Source of the DNA: CAYXDO01 sp964463485
GTDB lineage: Bacteria; Myxococcota; Kuafuiibacteriia; Kuafuiibacteriales; Kuafuiibacteriaceae
Direction: 5' to 3'
DNA: 37,750 bases
Assembly: GCA_964463485.1 (NCBI GenBank)
Contig: CAYXDO010000104.1
Span: 1 to 37,750 of the forward strand
The position numbers were made by a program, and so were the translations under genes. Positions 24,232 through 32,634 of this stretch are shown piece by piece; position 1 is the first letter of the stretch, and every line of letters begins with the position of its first letter. The notes under the pieces were generated by a model that saw only the letters and a program-made list of their open reading frames with translations, was not told the DNA's origin and ran no database searches.

Positions 24232-26667
24232 TCAGCCTTTGCGCACCTCGGCCCCCGCTTCGGACTCCAACGCGCTCATCACGGCGGCCAGACGCGAATC
24301 CACCTCCTGATCGGTGAGGGTTCGTTCAGCCGCACGGAAGCGCATCGAAAGCGCCAGGCTCTTTTGACCCTCGGGCACCCCTTTGCCCGTGTAGACGTCG
24401 AACACTCGGACCGCCTCGAGCTCCTCGCCGGCCCGGGATCGCACGATCTCGAGCAGCCGCGCCGCGGAGGCCTCGGCCGTGACGTAGAAGGACAAGTCGC
24501 GATCGACCGGCGGCAGTCGGGGGATCGGACGAAAGACCTTCCGCGACCCGATCGCCGCGAACAGCATGTCCACGTCGAGCTCCGCAACGATCGGTATCGG
24601 ACCCTCCAACTCGAAGACGGGGCTCGACATCACGTCAGGATGGAGCTCCCCGAACGTTCCAAGCGCGGCGCCTGCCGCCTTCACGAGCGTGGCCGAGCGC
24701 GGATGCAGATGGGGCGCCGAAGTGGGCTCCCAGCTCACCTGAGCCGCGTCGACACCCACCGCTTCGAACAGGCCCTCGAGCAGCCCCTTGACGTCAAAGG
24801 CGTCGACGTTCCCGGCGTCATAGCCAAGGACGTCCGGCGCTCGCCGTCCACGCAACACGATCCCGAGGCGATGAGACTCGACCGGAAGCCGCCCGCGCGG
24901 ATCCGTGGGCGCGCCGTTCTCCCACGCGAACACCCTCCCGAGCTCGAAGAGCCGCAGGCTCGTGCTCATCACCGCCTGGTTGTGTCTCACCGCGCGCAAG
25001 AGGCCTGGGAGCATCGACATCCGCATGCGCGAGGTCTCCTCGCCCAGCGGATTCAAGAGCTCGACCTCCTGCCCGGTCAGACCCAGCGCCGCGTGTTGGG
25101 CCGGGGACACGAACGCCAGCGACACGTGTTCGAACAGCCCCAAGGCCGCGAGGATCGTCCGAACACGCCCTTCGCGATCCTCGAGCGGCGCACGATTCCA
25201 GACGGCCGTAGGACCTGAGGGCACGATCGGTGGAATCGAATCGAAACCCGAGATCCGCGCGACCTCTTCGATCAGGTCCTCTTCCAAGGTCGCGTCGAGC
25301 CGCCAGGACGGAGGTTCGAACACGAGCGGCGCCTTGGAGGACGCGCTCTTCACGACCTCGAAGCCCAGCGCGCCGAGCGACTCCTTGATCTCCTTGGTCG
25401 TCACCGTTCGCCCCAGCACGAGGCTCGCTCGCTCCGGTCGGATCGAGACTCGCGCCTTCCTCGGAGCCTTCGCCTTCACGTCGATCCTTCCTCGAGCGAC
25501 CTTCCCGCCAGCGAGCTCTTGGATCAGGGCCGCGCACCGATCGACCGCCAACGTGATCGCGCCGGGATCGATGCCTCGCTCGAAGCGGTGAGAGGCCTCG
25601 GTGTGGAGCGCGTGCCGCTTGGAGGTCCTCCGCACCGACTTCGCGTCGAACAGCGCACACTCGAGCAACACGTCCTTCGTCGTCGCGGCGACCTCGGTGC
25701 CCGCGCCGCCCATGACGCCCGCGATCGCTACGGGCCGAGCCTCGTCCGCGATCACGAGGTCAGCCCTGTCGAGCGCCCGCGACTTGCCGTCGATGGTCTC
25801 GATGGACTCCTCCGACCGAGCGCGACGCACGACGATCTTTTGAGCTCCAAGCTTGTCCAAGTCGAACGCATGAAGAGGATGCCCAAGCTCGAGCAAGGCC
25901 AGGTTGGTCGCGTCGACGACGTTCGAAATGGAACGAAGCCCTACGGCCTCTAGCCGATCCACCACCCACTTCGGCGACGGCCCCACGGTCACGCCACGGA
26001 TCACACGCGCGAGGTACCGCGGGCAGCCGGCTGGGTCCTCGACCTCGATCGACGCCGACTCGCCGACGCGTCCGCCTGCCTCGGTCACGTTCGTCTCCAA
26101 GGTCTTGGCCGCGATCCCGAAGATCGCCGCTACCTCCCGCGCGATTCCATAGTGCGACAATAGATCCGGACGATTAGGCCCCACCGATAGCTCGAGCACC
26201 ACATCCGTACGCCCGAGCGTCGAGGCGAGGTCCGCGCCCGCTTCGGCGTCCTCGGACAGCACGAGGATCCCAGCTCCGTCGGATCCGATCCCAAGCTCGG
26301 CCGCAGAGCAGAGCATGCCGTGGCTCTCGACGCCGCGGATCGAACGCACCGCGATCTGGATCCCGCCACGCAGCGTCACGCCCGGCCGCGCCAACGCCAC
26401 GCGCTGCCCGACCGCCACGTTCGGAGCTCCGCAGACGACCACCGAAGTCGAACCTCCGTCGAACACCTCGGTCACCTTCAAGGCATCGGCGTTCGGGTGA
26501 GCTGCCACCGAGCGCACTTCGCCGACGATCAACCCGCGAAGCGCATCGGCCTGGCGCTCTAGGCCCTCGACCTCGATGCCGGCCTTGCCGAGCCTGTCGG
26601 CGATCTCTTCAGCCGGCGGCCTTTTGCCCACCAACAGACTTCGAATCCAATCGACCGAAACTTTCAC
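24232..26667 (-). CDS. pheT: Phenylalanyl-tRNA synthetase beta subunit
   Basis: With PheS forms the (alpha-beta)2 enzyme that charges tRNA-Phe. The 811-residue length is normal. Domains in order are the tRNA-binding EMAP/OB fold (about 40-150: VGEVRSVAAHPNADALKV, GMLCSAAELGIG), B3/B4 editing region (RYLARVIRGV, ISNVVDATNLALLELGHPLHAFD, DVLLECALFDAKSVRRTSKRH), B5 (DVKAKAPRKARVSI), a catalytic-like domain (EDLIEEVARISGFDSIPP) and the FDX-ACB anticodon-binding end (PPVDRDLSFYVT, DVYTGKGVPEGQKSLALSM). I chose GTG 26667 (VKVSVDWI), 7 nt after the pheS stop with GAGGG upstream. The frame opens further to 26703, inside pheS. Confidence 0.97.
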   Translation of the reverse strand: MKVSVDWIRSLLVGKRPPAEEIADRLGKAGIEVEGLERQADALRGLIVGEVRSVAAHPNADALKVTEVFDGGSTSVVVCGAPNVAVGQRVALARPGVTLRGGIQIAVRSIRGVESHGMLCSAAELGIGSDGAGILVLSEDAEAGADLASTLGRTDVVLELSVGPNRPDLLSHYGIAREVAAIFGIAAKTLETNVTEAGGRVGESASIEVEDPAGCPRYLARVIRGVTVGPSPKWVVDRLEAVGLRSISNVVDATNLALLELGHPLHAFDLDKLGAQKIVVRRARSEESIETIDGKSRALDRADLVIADEARPVAIAGVMGGAGTEVAATTKDVLLECALFDAKSVRRTSKRHALHTEASHRFERGIDPGAITLAVDRCAALIQELAGGKVARGRIDVKAKAPRKARVSIRPERASLVLGRTVTTKEIKESLGALGFEVVKSASSKAPLVFEPPSWRLDATLEEDLIEEVARISGFDSIPPIVPSGPTAVWNRAPLEDREGRVRTILAALGLFEHVSLAFVSPAQHAALGLTGQEVELLNPLGEETSRMRMSMLPGLLRAVRHNQAVMSTSLRLFELGRVFAWENGAPTDPRGRLPVESHRLGIVLRGRRAPDVLGYDAGNVDAFDVKGLLEGLFEAVGVDAAQVSWEPTSAPHLHPRSATLVKAAGAALGTFGELHPDVMSSPVFELEGPIPIVAELDVDMLFAAIGSRKVFRPIPRLPPVDRDLSFYVTAEASAARLLEIVRSRAGEELEAVRVFDVYTGKGVPEGQKSLALSMRFRAAERTLTDQEVDSRLAAVMSALESEAGAEVRKG

Positions 26668-26674
26668 GACACCC

Positions 26675-27745
26675 TCACAGCTGCCCGAGGAACCGAACGT
26701 CACCCTGGAAGAGGTGCTTCAGGTCGTCGATTCCGTAGCGACTCATCGCCACGCGATCCATGCCCATGCCGAACGCGAACCCGGTGTACCGCTCCGGATC
26801 GATGTTGGCGGCCCGCAGCACGTTCGGGTGGACCATGCCCGCGCCGAGGATCTCGATGAAGCCGGTGCCCTTGCACACGCGGCAGCCCGCGCCGCGACAC
26901 AGCGCGCACTCCATGTCCATCTCGGCGCCGGGCTCGACGAACGGGAAGAACGACGGCCGAAAGCGCGATCGACGCTCCCCGAAGAACGCGTTGACGAAGC
27001 TCATCAGCACGCCCTTCAAGTGCGCGAACGAGACGCCTTCGTCGACCCAGAGCCCCTCGATCTGATGAAACATCGGCGAGTGCGTGGCGTCGGAGTCGCA
27101 GCGATAGACGCGGCCCGGAGACACGATGCGGATAGGAGCCCCGCGCGCGGACATCGCGCGGATCTGCACGGGAGACGTATGCGTCCGTAGCAAGACCTCG
27201 CCGTTGGCGCGCGCGTCCGGAGCCTTCACGAAGAACGTGTCCTGCATGTCGCGCGCGGGGTGATCGGCGGGGAAGTTGAGCGCTCCGAAGTTGAACCAGT
27301 CGAGCTCGACCTCGGGCCCGGTCGCCACTTCGAAGCCCATGCGCTCGAAGATGCCGACCGCCTCGCGAATCACGCGGTGGACGGGGTGAATCGAACCCAG
27401 GTGGGGTCGACGCCCCGGAAGGGTCATGTCGAGCCGGCCTGACGTCAGCTCCCGCTGCTTCTTCTTGGCTTCGGCTTCGGAGACCGCGCGATCCAGTCCG
27501 GCCTCGATGGCTTGGCGAGCTCGGTTCGACTCGCGGCCCGCGGCCGGGCGCTCTTCGGCGGTGAGCTTCCCGAGCCCACGGAGCACCGCGGTCAGCTTCC
27601 CCTTGGGGCCCAAGTAAACGCTCTTGAGCAAGAGCAACTGCTGCGCCGCGTCGCTTGCGTCCGTAGAGATCGCGCCGAGGTCCGTTGCAAAGCTCGACTC
27701 GAGAGCTTTGAGCTCGTCGGTGAGGCTGCGACCCGCATCGTTCAT
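26675..27745 (-). CDS. pheS: Phenylalanyl-tRNA synthetase alpha subunit
   Basis: Catalytic subunit of PheRS. The 356-residue protein has an N-terminal coiled coil (1-100) and the class II core: HPVHRVIREAVGIFERMGF (motif 1), THTSPVQIRAM, GRVYRCDSDATHSPMFHQIEGLWV (motif 2) and GFAFGMGMDRVAM (motif 3). Between the FPFVEPGAEMD strand and IEILGAGMVHPNVL there is an inserted Cys cluster C280-x2-C283-x4-C288-x2-C291 (CALCRGAGCRVC), likely a zinc knuckle. E. coli PheS lacks it. Start is ATG 27745. The arginase-like gene ends 69 nt upstream on the same strand. Confidence 0.97.
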   Translation of the reverse strand: MNDAGRSLTDELKALESSFATDLGAISTDASDAAQQLLLLKSVYLGPKGKLTAVLRGLGKLTAEERPAAGRESNRARQAIEAGLDRAVSEAEAKKKQRELTSGRLDMTLPGRRPHLGSIHPVHRVIREAVGIFERMGFEVATGPEVELDWFNFGALNFPADHPARDMQDTFFVKAPDARANGEVLLRTHTSPVQIRAMSARGAPIRIVSPGRVYRCDSDATHSPMFHQIEGLWVDEGVSFAHLKGVLMSFVNAFFGERRSRFRPSFFPFVEPGAEMDMECALCRGAGCRVCKGTGFIEILGAGMVHPNVLRAANIDPERYTGFAFGMGMDRVAMSRYGIDDLKHLFQGDVRFLGQL

Positions 27746-27814
27746 GGCGGCCGAAGAGACCGAAGCGGTGCGCGAGGGTCAACGGAGAAGCGGGACCCGA
27801 GGGCCGCGCTCGAA

Positions 27815-28768
27815 TCAGACGCGGCCGAGCCGCATCAAGAACGGCGCGATCGTCTCCACCAGGCGGCACATCGCGGTGTGGTGCACATCGTCTTTCGTCG
27901 GGTCGACCTGGCAGAGATCGAGGCCAAGCAAACGATCGACGTGAGGCACACACTGATCGAGCGTTCGCTTCAGAAAGCTCCAATCGATGCCGTCGGGGAC
28001 GGGCCGCTTCACCGCCCCCATGAGCGCCGGATCGATCCCCGTCACGTCGATCGACAGCGCGATCGGCCCGGTGGCGAGGTGTCGAGTGAGCGTGGATCGG
28101 AACGAAGCCTCACCATCGAGCTCGAGCCGCTCCATGCTCCACACCTCGATCCCCGCACGCCGCTCGGTGGCACGCACCTGCGCCGATCGCGGGCCGCGTA
28201 CCCCCAACACGGTCGTCTGCTTGCTCGAGACCGCGCTCTTCGCCATGACCTCGGCGACCGCGCTCCCTTTGGGAAACATCCGCAACGAAGCCGCCAAGAC
28301 CATGTTCCACATGTCGCCGGTCGCCGTGACGTCCGGGCTCTTCGCCCGCTCCCGGTCGTCGTAAACCGGCGGCGCGGGCGTCGCGAGGTCCAGGAAAGCG
28401 TCCCCGAGCACGGCGAGCCCAATGCCCTTCGAGTGCCTAGCCGAGTGCCCGAGCACGTGGCCACACATCCCCGTTTGATCCCCGCCGAGCACCAACGGAA
28501 AATCGCCATCCTTGTTCACCGCGGCGACCTCCGCCGCGAGCGCAGAGATGGCCCGCGCCAACGGAGCGTCCAGCTTCAACGGAGCGTCCACGGGATCGGC
28601 CGCGCTCGGAGTCTCCACCGCGACGAGGCGAGGCTTCGACAGCCTCACACCCTCGTCTTCGAGCAGGTCGAGCAACAAATCCGGCGCTCCCCGTTCTCCC
28701 CCAGGCACATAACGACCCTGCTCGGTCGAGCCGAGGTCGCACGGAAACAGCACCGGGACGAGGCGCAT
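27815..28768 (-). CDS. Arginase/ureohydrolase-fold protein with degenerate metal site
   Basis: 317 residues with the arginase/agmatinase fold: PLVLGGDQTG, GLAVLGDAFLDL, PIALSIDVTGIDP and LLGLDLCQVDP line up with the four metal-binding motifs. Normal enzymes use GGDHS, DAHxD, SxDxDxxDP and a late E-x-N-P. Here the first His is Q98, the DAHxD His is F125, the second Asp of SxDxD is T243, and the late Glu appears to be Q287. D123, D127, D241 and D246 remain. A normal binuclear Mn site is therefore unlikely, so it may be a pseudoenzyme or have a different role. It lies upstream of pheS on the same strand and is divergent from the GMC operon. Confidence 0.8.
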   Translation of the reverse strand: MRLVPVLFPCDLGSTEQGRYVPGGERGAPDLLLDLLEDEGVRLSKPRLVAVETPSAADPVDAPLKLDAPLARAISALAAEVAAVNKDGDFPLVLGGDQTGMCGHVLGHSARHSKGIGLAVLGDAFLDLATPAPPVYDDRERAKSPDVTATGDMWNMVLAASLRMFPKGSAVAEVMAKSAVSSKQTTVLGVRGPRSAQVRATERRAGIEVWSMERLELDGEASFRSTLTRHLATGPIALSIDVTGIDPALMGAVKRPVPDGIDWSFLKRTLDQCVPHVDRLLGLDLCQVDPTKDDVHHTAMCRLVETIAPFLMRLGRV

Positions 28769-28869
28769 AGCCCAGACCTATCCCAGTTCAAAAAGCGCAC
28801 GAGCGCAAGCATCTTCAAACCCGGCCGAGTTTCAGCCGCCAACAAGCTTGCACGCCCCGAATCTTCATC

Positions 28870-29337
28870 GTGTATACCTCGTTCGTGCTCCCTGAATCGC
28901 TCGCCCCAGCCGCCGTCGGCTTGGCCGAAGCGCTCTTCGATCGAGGCGCGGGGATCCCGGCCGACCGTATCGAATGGACCCTTCACGAGGTCGACGAGCT
29001 GTCCATCGCGAGCGGCTTCAAGACCCGCGCCCTCTTCCTCGTCACGCTGTTCCTCGTGGAACACCTGAGTTTCCTCTTCGGGGAGCTCGCCAAGCTCTCC
29101 GACCTCGATTTGCGCTCCCGCGTCCGCTACCTCGCGCGACTCGACGCGTCCCCGTTGGCCGCGTTGGTGGCGCTCCCCAAGGCGCTCCTGTGCCTCGTGT
29201 ACTTCGAGCACCCAGAAGCGCTGCGAGAGACCGGCTATGACGGCAAACCCATGATCGAACACGCCCAAGCCGAGGCCCCTTCTGCGCCCAGCCCACGGAG
29301 TCGATCGACCTCGCGCAACCTGCGCACCATCGCCTGA
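28870..29337 (+). CDS. Small subunit of GMC oxidoreductase (gluconate-dehydrogenase-subunit-3-like)
   Basis: 155 residues, mostly helical. The pattern FKTRALFLVTLFLVEHLSFLFG, then RVRYLARLDASPLAALVALPKALLCLVYFEHPEALRETGYDG resembles the small helical partner or N-terminal domain of GMC alcohol/gluconate oxidoreductases. The final YF.HP...TGYDG motif is typical of that group. It ends 7 nt before the GMC gene, so a two-subunit enzyme is likely. The start is uncertain: GTG 28870 or GTG 28885, neither with a good ribosome binding site. No Tat signal was seen, unlike classic gluconate dehydrogenase subunit 3, so the complex may be cytosolic. Confidence 0.7.
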   Translation: MYTSFVLPESLAPAAVGLAEALFDRGAGIPADRIEWTLHEVDELSIASGFKTRALFLVTLFLVEHLSFLFGELAKLSDLDLRSRVRYLARLDASPLAALVALPKALLCLVYFEHPEALRETGYDGKPMIEHAQAEAPSAPSPRSRSTSRNLRTIA

Positions 29338-29344
29338 GCTCACC

Positions 29345-30892
29345 GTGCCCATCTTCGAAGGCCACACCCTCACCCAAGACGTGGAAGAGTGGGCCGACGT
29401 CGTCGTCGTCGGATCGGGCGCGGGCGGCGCCGTCGTCGCCAAAGAGCTCGCCGAGGCCGGCCTCGACGTCGTCGTCTTGGAAGAAGGTCCACACGTTCCC
29501 GGCGAAATTTACGGGAAATGGAGACCCACCGAGACTCTGCGACACCTCGGCCGCGAAGCCGGCACCACCGCCGTCCTCGGGCTCGGAGACACCCCCGTCA
29601 TCACAGTCATGGCCGGACGCGTCGTGGGCGGATCGTCCGTGCTCACCGGAGGCGTCTGCTTTCGCATCCCGAGCTTGATTCACGAACGCTGGATTCGGGA
29701 ACGCGGACTCTCTGCGCTCTCCGAAGAAGCCATGCGCCCCGCCTTCGAGAGCGCCGAGCTCGAATCCCACGTGAGCGTCGTTCCTGAGTCCATGCGCAGC
29801 GGCTCGACCACCAAATTCGTCGACGGCGCCAAACGCCTCGGCATTCCAGTGCGGTCCATGCGACGCAACACCGAGGGGTGTGTGGGTTGGTCGCGCTGCA
29901 ACTTCGGCTGCCCGGTCCACGCGAAGATCAGCGTCGATCGAAGTTACATTCCAAAGGCCCTACGGCGCGGCGTCCGCATCTACTCGGACTGCCTCGCCCA
30001 CCGAGTCACCCACGCGTACGGGCGCGCCAGCGGCGTCGAAGGCCGATTTCTGGGCCGAAAGGACCAAAAGGGCCGCCAGAGACCAACTCACCGAATCACC
30101 GTCCACGCAGACTCCGTCGTCGTCGCGGCAGGAACCATTCACACTCCGCTGCTCCTCATGAGCTCCGGGCTGAAATCATCCTCCCTCGGCCGACACATGA
30201 CTCTCCATCCGGGATTTCGGGTCGTCGCGAGGTTCGACGAACGCATCGACGGCTGGAAAGGAGCGCTGCAGAGTGTGTTCGTCGATCATTTCGAACGCGA
30301 AGGAGTCACACTCACAGGCCTCTTCCTCCCACCCAACGTCCTCGCGGCCGGCCTCCCCGGCGTCGGGCCAGAGTTCGCCGAACGCGTAGGTAACTTGGGC
30401 CACCTCGGCATTTTCGGCGGAATCGTGCATGACGACGAGGGCGGCAGCGTGCACAAGATGTGGGGCCGGGAGCCGCTCATGACTTATCGGCTCTCTCCGA
30501 AGGACAAAGAGCATATGATTCGCGGCATCCAGGTGCTCGCTCGGATCTACATGGAAGCCGGCGCCAAGGAGATCTATCCACCCTTCTTCGGCATGCAACC
30601 CATCCGGTCGGCCGACGAAATCCCGCGCCGAATTCATCCCGGGCTGTCTGCCCGACGAATGGAATGCGTGACCTTTCACCCGCTCGGAAGCTGCCGCATG
30701 GCCCTCGACAAGAAGAACGGGGTCGTCGACGCCTGGGGCGAAGCCTTCGAGCTGCCTGGCTTGTACGTGGCCGACGGGAGCGTCTTTCCCACGAGCATCG
30801 GCGTGAACTCGCAGCTCCCGATCATGGCCATGGCAACCCGTATCGCTTGGGGTCTCGCCGAGCGCACCGGCCGTCGAAAAACCCGCGCCTGA
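29345..30892 (+). CDS. GMC-family FAD-dependent oxidoreductase
   Basis: Flavoenzyme oxidising an alcohol or sterol-type substrate, not identifiable from sequence. The 515-residue protein has an FAD dinucleotide motif VVVGSGAGGAVVA (20-32, GSGAGG at 23-28), AGRVVGGSSVLTGG, CVGWSRCNFGCPVHAK, VVVAAGTIHTP, HPLGSCRMAL with H445, and the GMC C-terminal pattern NSQLPIMAMATRIA with N488. FAD-binding and substrate halves are complete. GTG 29345 is the start. It follows the small subunit by 7 nt and is followed by the Ser/Thr kinase gene on the same strand. Closest in layout to fatty-alcohol or cholesterol oxidase-like enzymes (inference). Confidence 0.92.
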   Translation: MPIFEGHTLTQDVEEWADVVVVGSGAGGAVVAKELAEAGLDVVVLEEGPHVPGEIYGKWRPTETLRHLGREAGTTAVLGLGDTPVITVMAGRVVGGSSVLTGGVCFRIPSLIHERWIRERGLSALSEEAMRPAFESAELESHVSVVPESMRSGSTTKFVDGAKRLGIPVRSMRRNTEGCVGWSRCNFGCPVHAKISVDRSYIPKALRRGVRIYSDCLAHRVTHAYGRASGVEGRFLGRKDQKGRQRPTHRITVHADSVVVAAGTIHTPLLLMSSGLKSSSLGRHMTLHPGFRVVARFDERIDGWKGALQSVFVDHFEREGVTLTGLFLPPNVLAAGLPGVGPEFAERVGNLGHLGIFGGIVHDDEGGSVHKMWGREPLMTYRLSPKDKEHMIRGIQVLARIYMEAGAKEIYPPFFGMQPIRSADEIPRRIHPGLSARRMECVTFHPLGSCRMALDKKNGVVDAWGEAFELPGLYVADGSVFPTSIGVNSQLPIMAMATRIAWGLAERTGRRKTRA

Positions 30893-30950
30893 CCGCGGGT
30901 TGGCAGCTCTTTGTCACGCGACTGAGTTCCTCTCCGCGGCACGCCGTGGC

Positions 30951-32021
30951 ATGGTGATCCAAATGGGCCCCGACGAGAGCGTTCGAGAGCTGCTCCGAAT
31001 TCTCCATGGACAGGACGTCGAGCCGCCCCCTCCGCCCGATGAATTCCAGCTGGAGCAAGAGGAGCCCACCGCGAAACACGTCCGCCCCGGACGGAGCTCC
31101 GCGGAGCCCGAACAACCCCGGCCGCGGGGCGTATCCGGTCGAATTCGCGAGCTGCGCAATCCTGCGGTCGAGGACCGCGACGGCATCGACGAGGACGCGC
31201 TCGGCCCGCGCTTTCAAGTCCTCCGCGTTCGCGGAGAGGGCGGCTACGGCATCGTCTACGAAGCCTTCGACAAGAAGACCCAGACCGCCGTGGCCGCGAA
31301 AGTCATTCGCGAGGGCGCGCTCGAAAGCAAAAACGCCGCCGAGAGACTTCGAAGAGAGTGGAGGTCCGGATCCAAAGTCAACCATCCCTCCATCGTCGAA
31401 GTCTTCGACTTCGAGACCACCCCCGGCGGCCTGCCCCTCGTCGTGATGGAGCTCCTCGACGGCTGGACGGTCTCGGGCCGAATTCGCGCGGAAGGCCCGC
31501 TGCGCCCGTTGGAAGCCGGCCGCATGGCGTGGCAGATCGCGTCGGCCATCCAGGCGCTCCATGACCACGGAATCATCCATCGCGACATCAAACCCGACAA
31601 TATCTTCATCCAAGGTGACACTTACAAGTTGCTCGACCTCGGCTGTGTCCAAATCTCCGACGACATCTCCATCACCGGAGAAGGGGTCGTCGTCGGCACG
31701 CTCTCGTACATGGCTCCCGAACAGCTGCGCCACGCCTCGGTCTCCGCGCAGAGCGACGTCTACGCGCTCGGCTTGACGCTGTACCAGAGTCTCACCGGCA
31801 CTCAGCCCTTCCTCGGCAATGACCCCCAAAAGTTGGTCAAAGCCATTCTCTCGACCGACCTCGACCCGCCGCTCGAAGGGCGCGACGGACTCAGCCAGGG
31901 ACTCAACCGCATCACCCTCAAGGCACTCAGCAAAGCCCCGCGCGATCGCTACGAGTCGGCCGGCGCGATGGCGAAGGCGCTGGAAGACCTCCTCAGCATC
32001 CAGGTGACCAAACACGACTGA
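30951..32021 (+). CDS. Cytosolic Hanks-type Ser/Thr protein kinase
   Basis: 356 residues. An 80-residue N-terminus (Pro/Glu/Arg-rich, no signal) precedes the kinase domain (about 88-350). Motifs: glycine loop RGEGGYGIVYEAFD (94-107), catalytic Lys K117 (VAAKVI), HRDIKPDN (D212 in the HRD), DLG in place of DFG (D229), an activation segment with TGEGVVVGTLSYMAPEQ, and DVYALGLTLYQSLTG. The kinase looks active. It ends just after the kinase fold, with no transmembrane helix or sensor domain. ATG 30951 is used; ATG 30963 is equally possible. It follows the GMC gene by 58 nt. DLG substitutions are common in myxobacterial kinases. Confidence 0.93.
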   Translation: MVIQMGPDESVRELLRILHGQDVEPPPPPDEFQLEQEEPTAKHVRPGRSSAEPEQPRPRGVSGRIRELRNPAVEDRDGIDEDALGPRFQVLRVRGEGGYGIVYEAFDKKTQTAVAAKVIREGALESKNAAERLRREWRSGSKVNHPSIVEVFDFETTPGGLPLVVMELLDGWTVSGRIRAEGPLRPLEAGRMAWQIASAIQALHDHGIIHRDIKPDNIFIQGDTYKLLDLGCVQISDDISITGEGVVVGTLSYMAPEQLRHASVSAQSDVYALGLTLYQSLTGTQPFLGNDPQKLVKAILSTDLDPPLEGRDGLSQGLNRITLKALSKAPRDRYESAGAMAKALEDLLSIQVTKHD

Positions 32022-32054
32022 CGAGACTTGCCCTCGGGAGCGTATCCTGCTGTA

Positions 32055-32076
32055 CCCGGCGGCCCCGTACGCCGGG
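32055..32076 (+). terminator. Possible hairpin after the kinase gene
   Basis: CCCGGCG (32055-32061) pairs with CGCCGGG (32070-32076) around an 8-nt loop, 34 nt after the kinase stop. There is no T-run, so it is not a standard intrinsic terminator, but it could slow RNA polymerase or mark a transcript end. Confidence 0.35.
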
Positions 32077-32085
32077 GACCTGACC

Positions 32086-32599
32086 GGATGTCGGAATCGG
32101 ATGTCGGAATCGGATGTCGGAATCGGATGTCGGAATCGGANNNNNNNNNNNNNNNNNNNNNNNNNNNNNNNNNNNNNNNNNNNNNNNNNNNNNNNNNNNN
32201 NNNNNNNNNNNNNNNNNNNNNNNNNNNNNNNNNNNNNNNNGGAATCGGATGTCGGAATCGGATGTCGGAATCGGATGTCGGAATCGGATGTCGGATTCGG
32301 ATGTCGGAATCGGATGTCGGATTCGGATGTCGGATTCGGATGTCGGATTCGGATGTCGGATTCGGAATCGGATGTCGGAATCGGATGTCGGAATCGGATG
32401 TCGGAATCGGAATCGGATGTCGGAATCGGATGTCGGAATCGGATGTCGGAATCGGATGTCGGAATCGGAATCGGAATCGGATGTCGGAATCGGATGTCGG
32501 ATTCGGGTTCGGATGTCGGAATCGGATGTCGGAATCGGAATCGGATGTCGGAATCGGAATCGGATGTCGGAATCGGATTCGGATTCGGATGTCGGATTC
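32086..32599. repeat. Two-word tandem array (GGATGTC and GGAATC/GGATTC)
   Basis: About 414 readable bp plus a 100-N gap are made almost entirely of two words. Word A is GGATGTC (7 bp) and word B is GGAATC or GGATTC (6 bp). A+B units of 13 bp dominate. In several places B is repeated two or three times between A words (for example near 32367, 32411, 32469, 32540, 32570), and one degenerate GGGTTC occurs at about 32509. Because 13 is not a multiple of 3 and no unit contains a stop in any frame, false long ORFs appear on both strands. It is placed between the kinase gene and a broken gene copy. Confidence 0.97.
32141..32240. other. Assembly gap (100 N) inside the tandem array
   Basis: Exactly 100 N within the repeat array, meaning the assembler could not span it. 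The real number of repeat units is unknown. Confidence 1.
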
Positions 32600-32634
32600 T
32601 CCGAAGCAAATCGAGCGGTGCCGGGCACGACGAT

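Noticed and set aside
23716..25218. 500-codon plus-strand frame
   Set aside because: Arg/His-rich antisense shadow of dnaJ-like, ihfA and pheT genes.
32086..32599. CRISPR array
   Set aside because: There are no unique spacers. The units are 6-7 bp words in tandem, and there are no cas genes.
30822..32609. 595-codon minus-strand frame rich in RFRHPIPTSDSD repeats
   Set aside because: It runs antisense to the kinase, through the N gap and the 13-bp array. The array has no stop in any frame, so the frame is an artefact.
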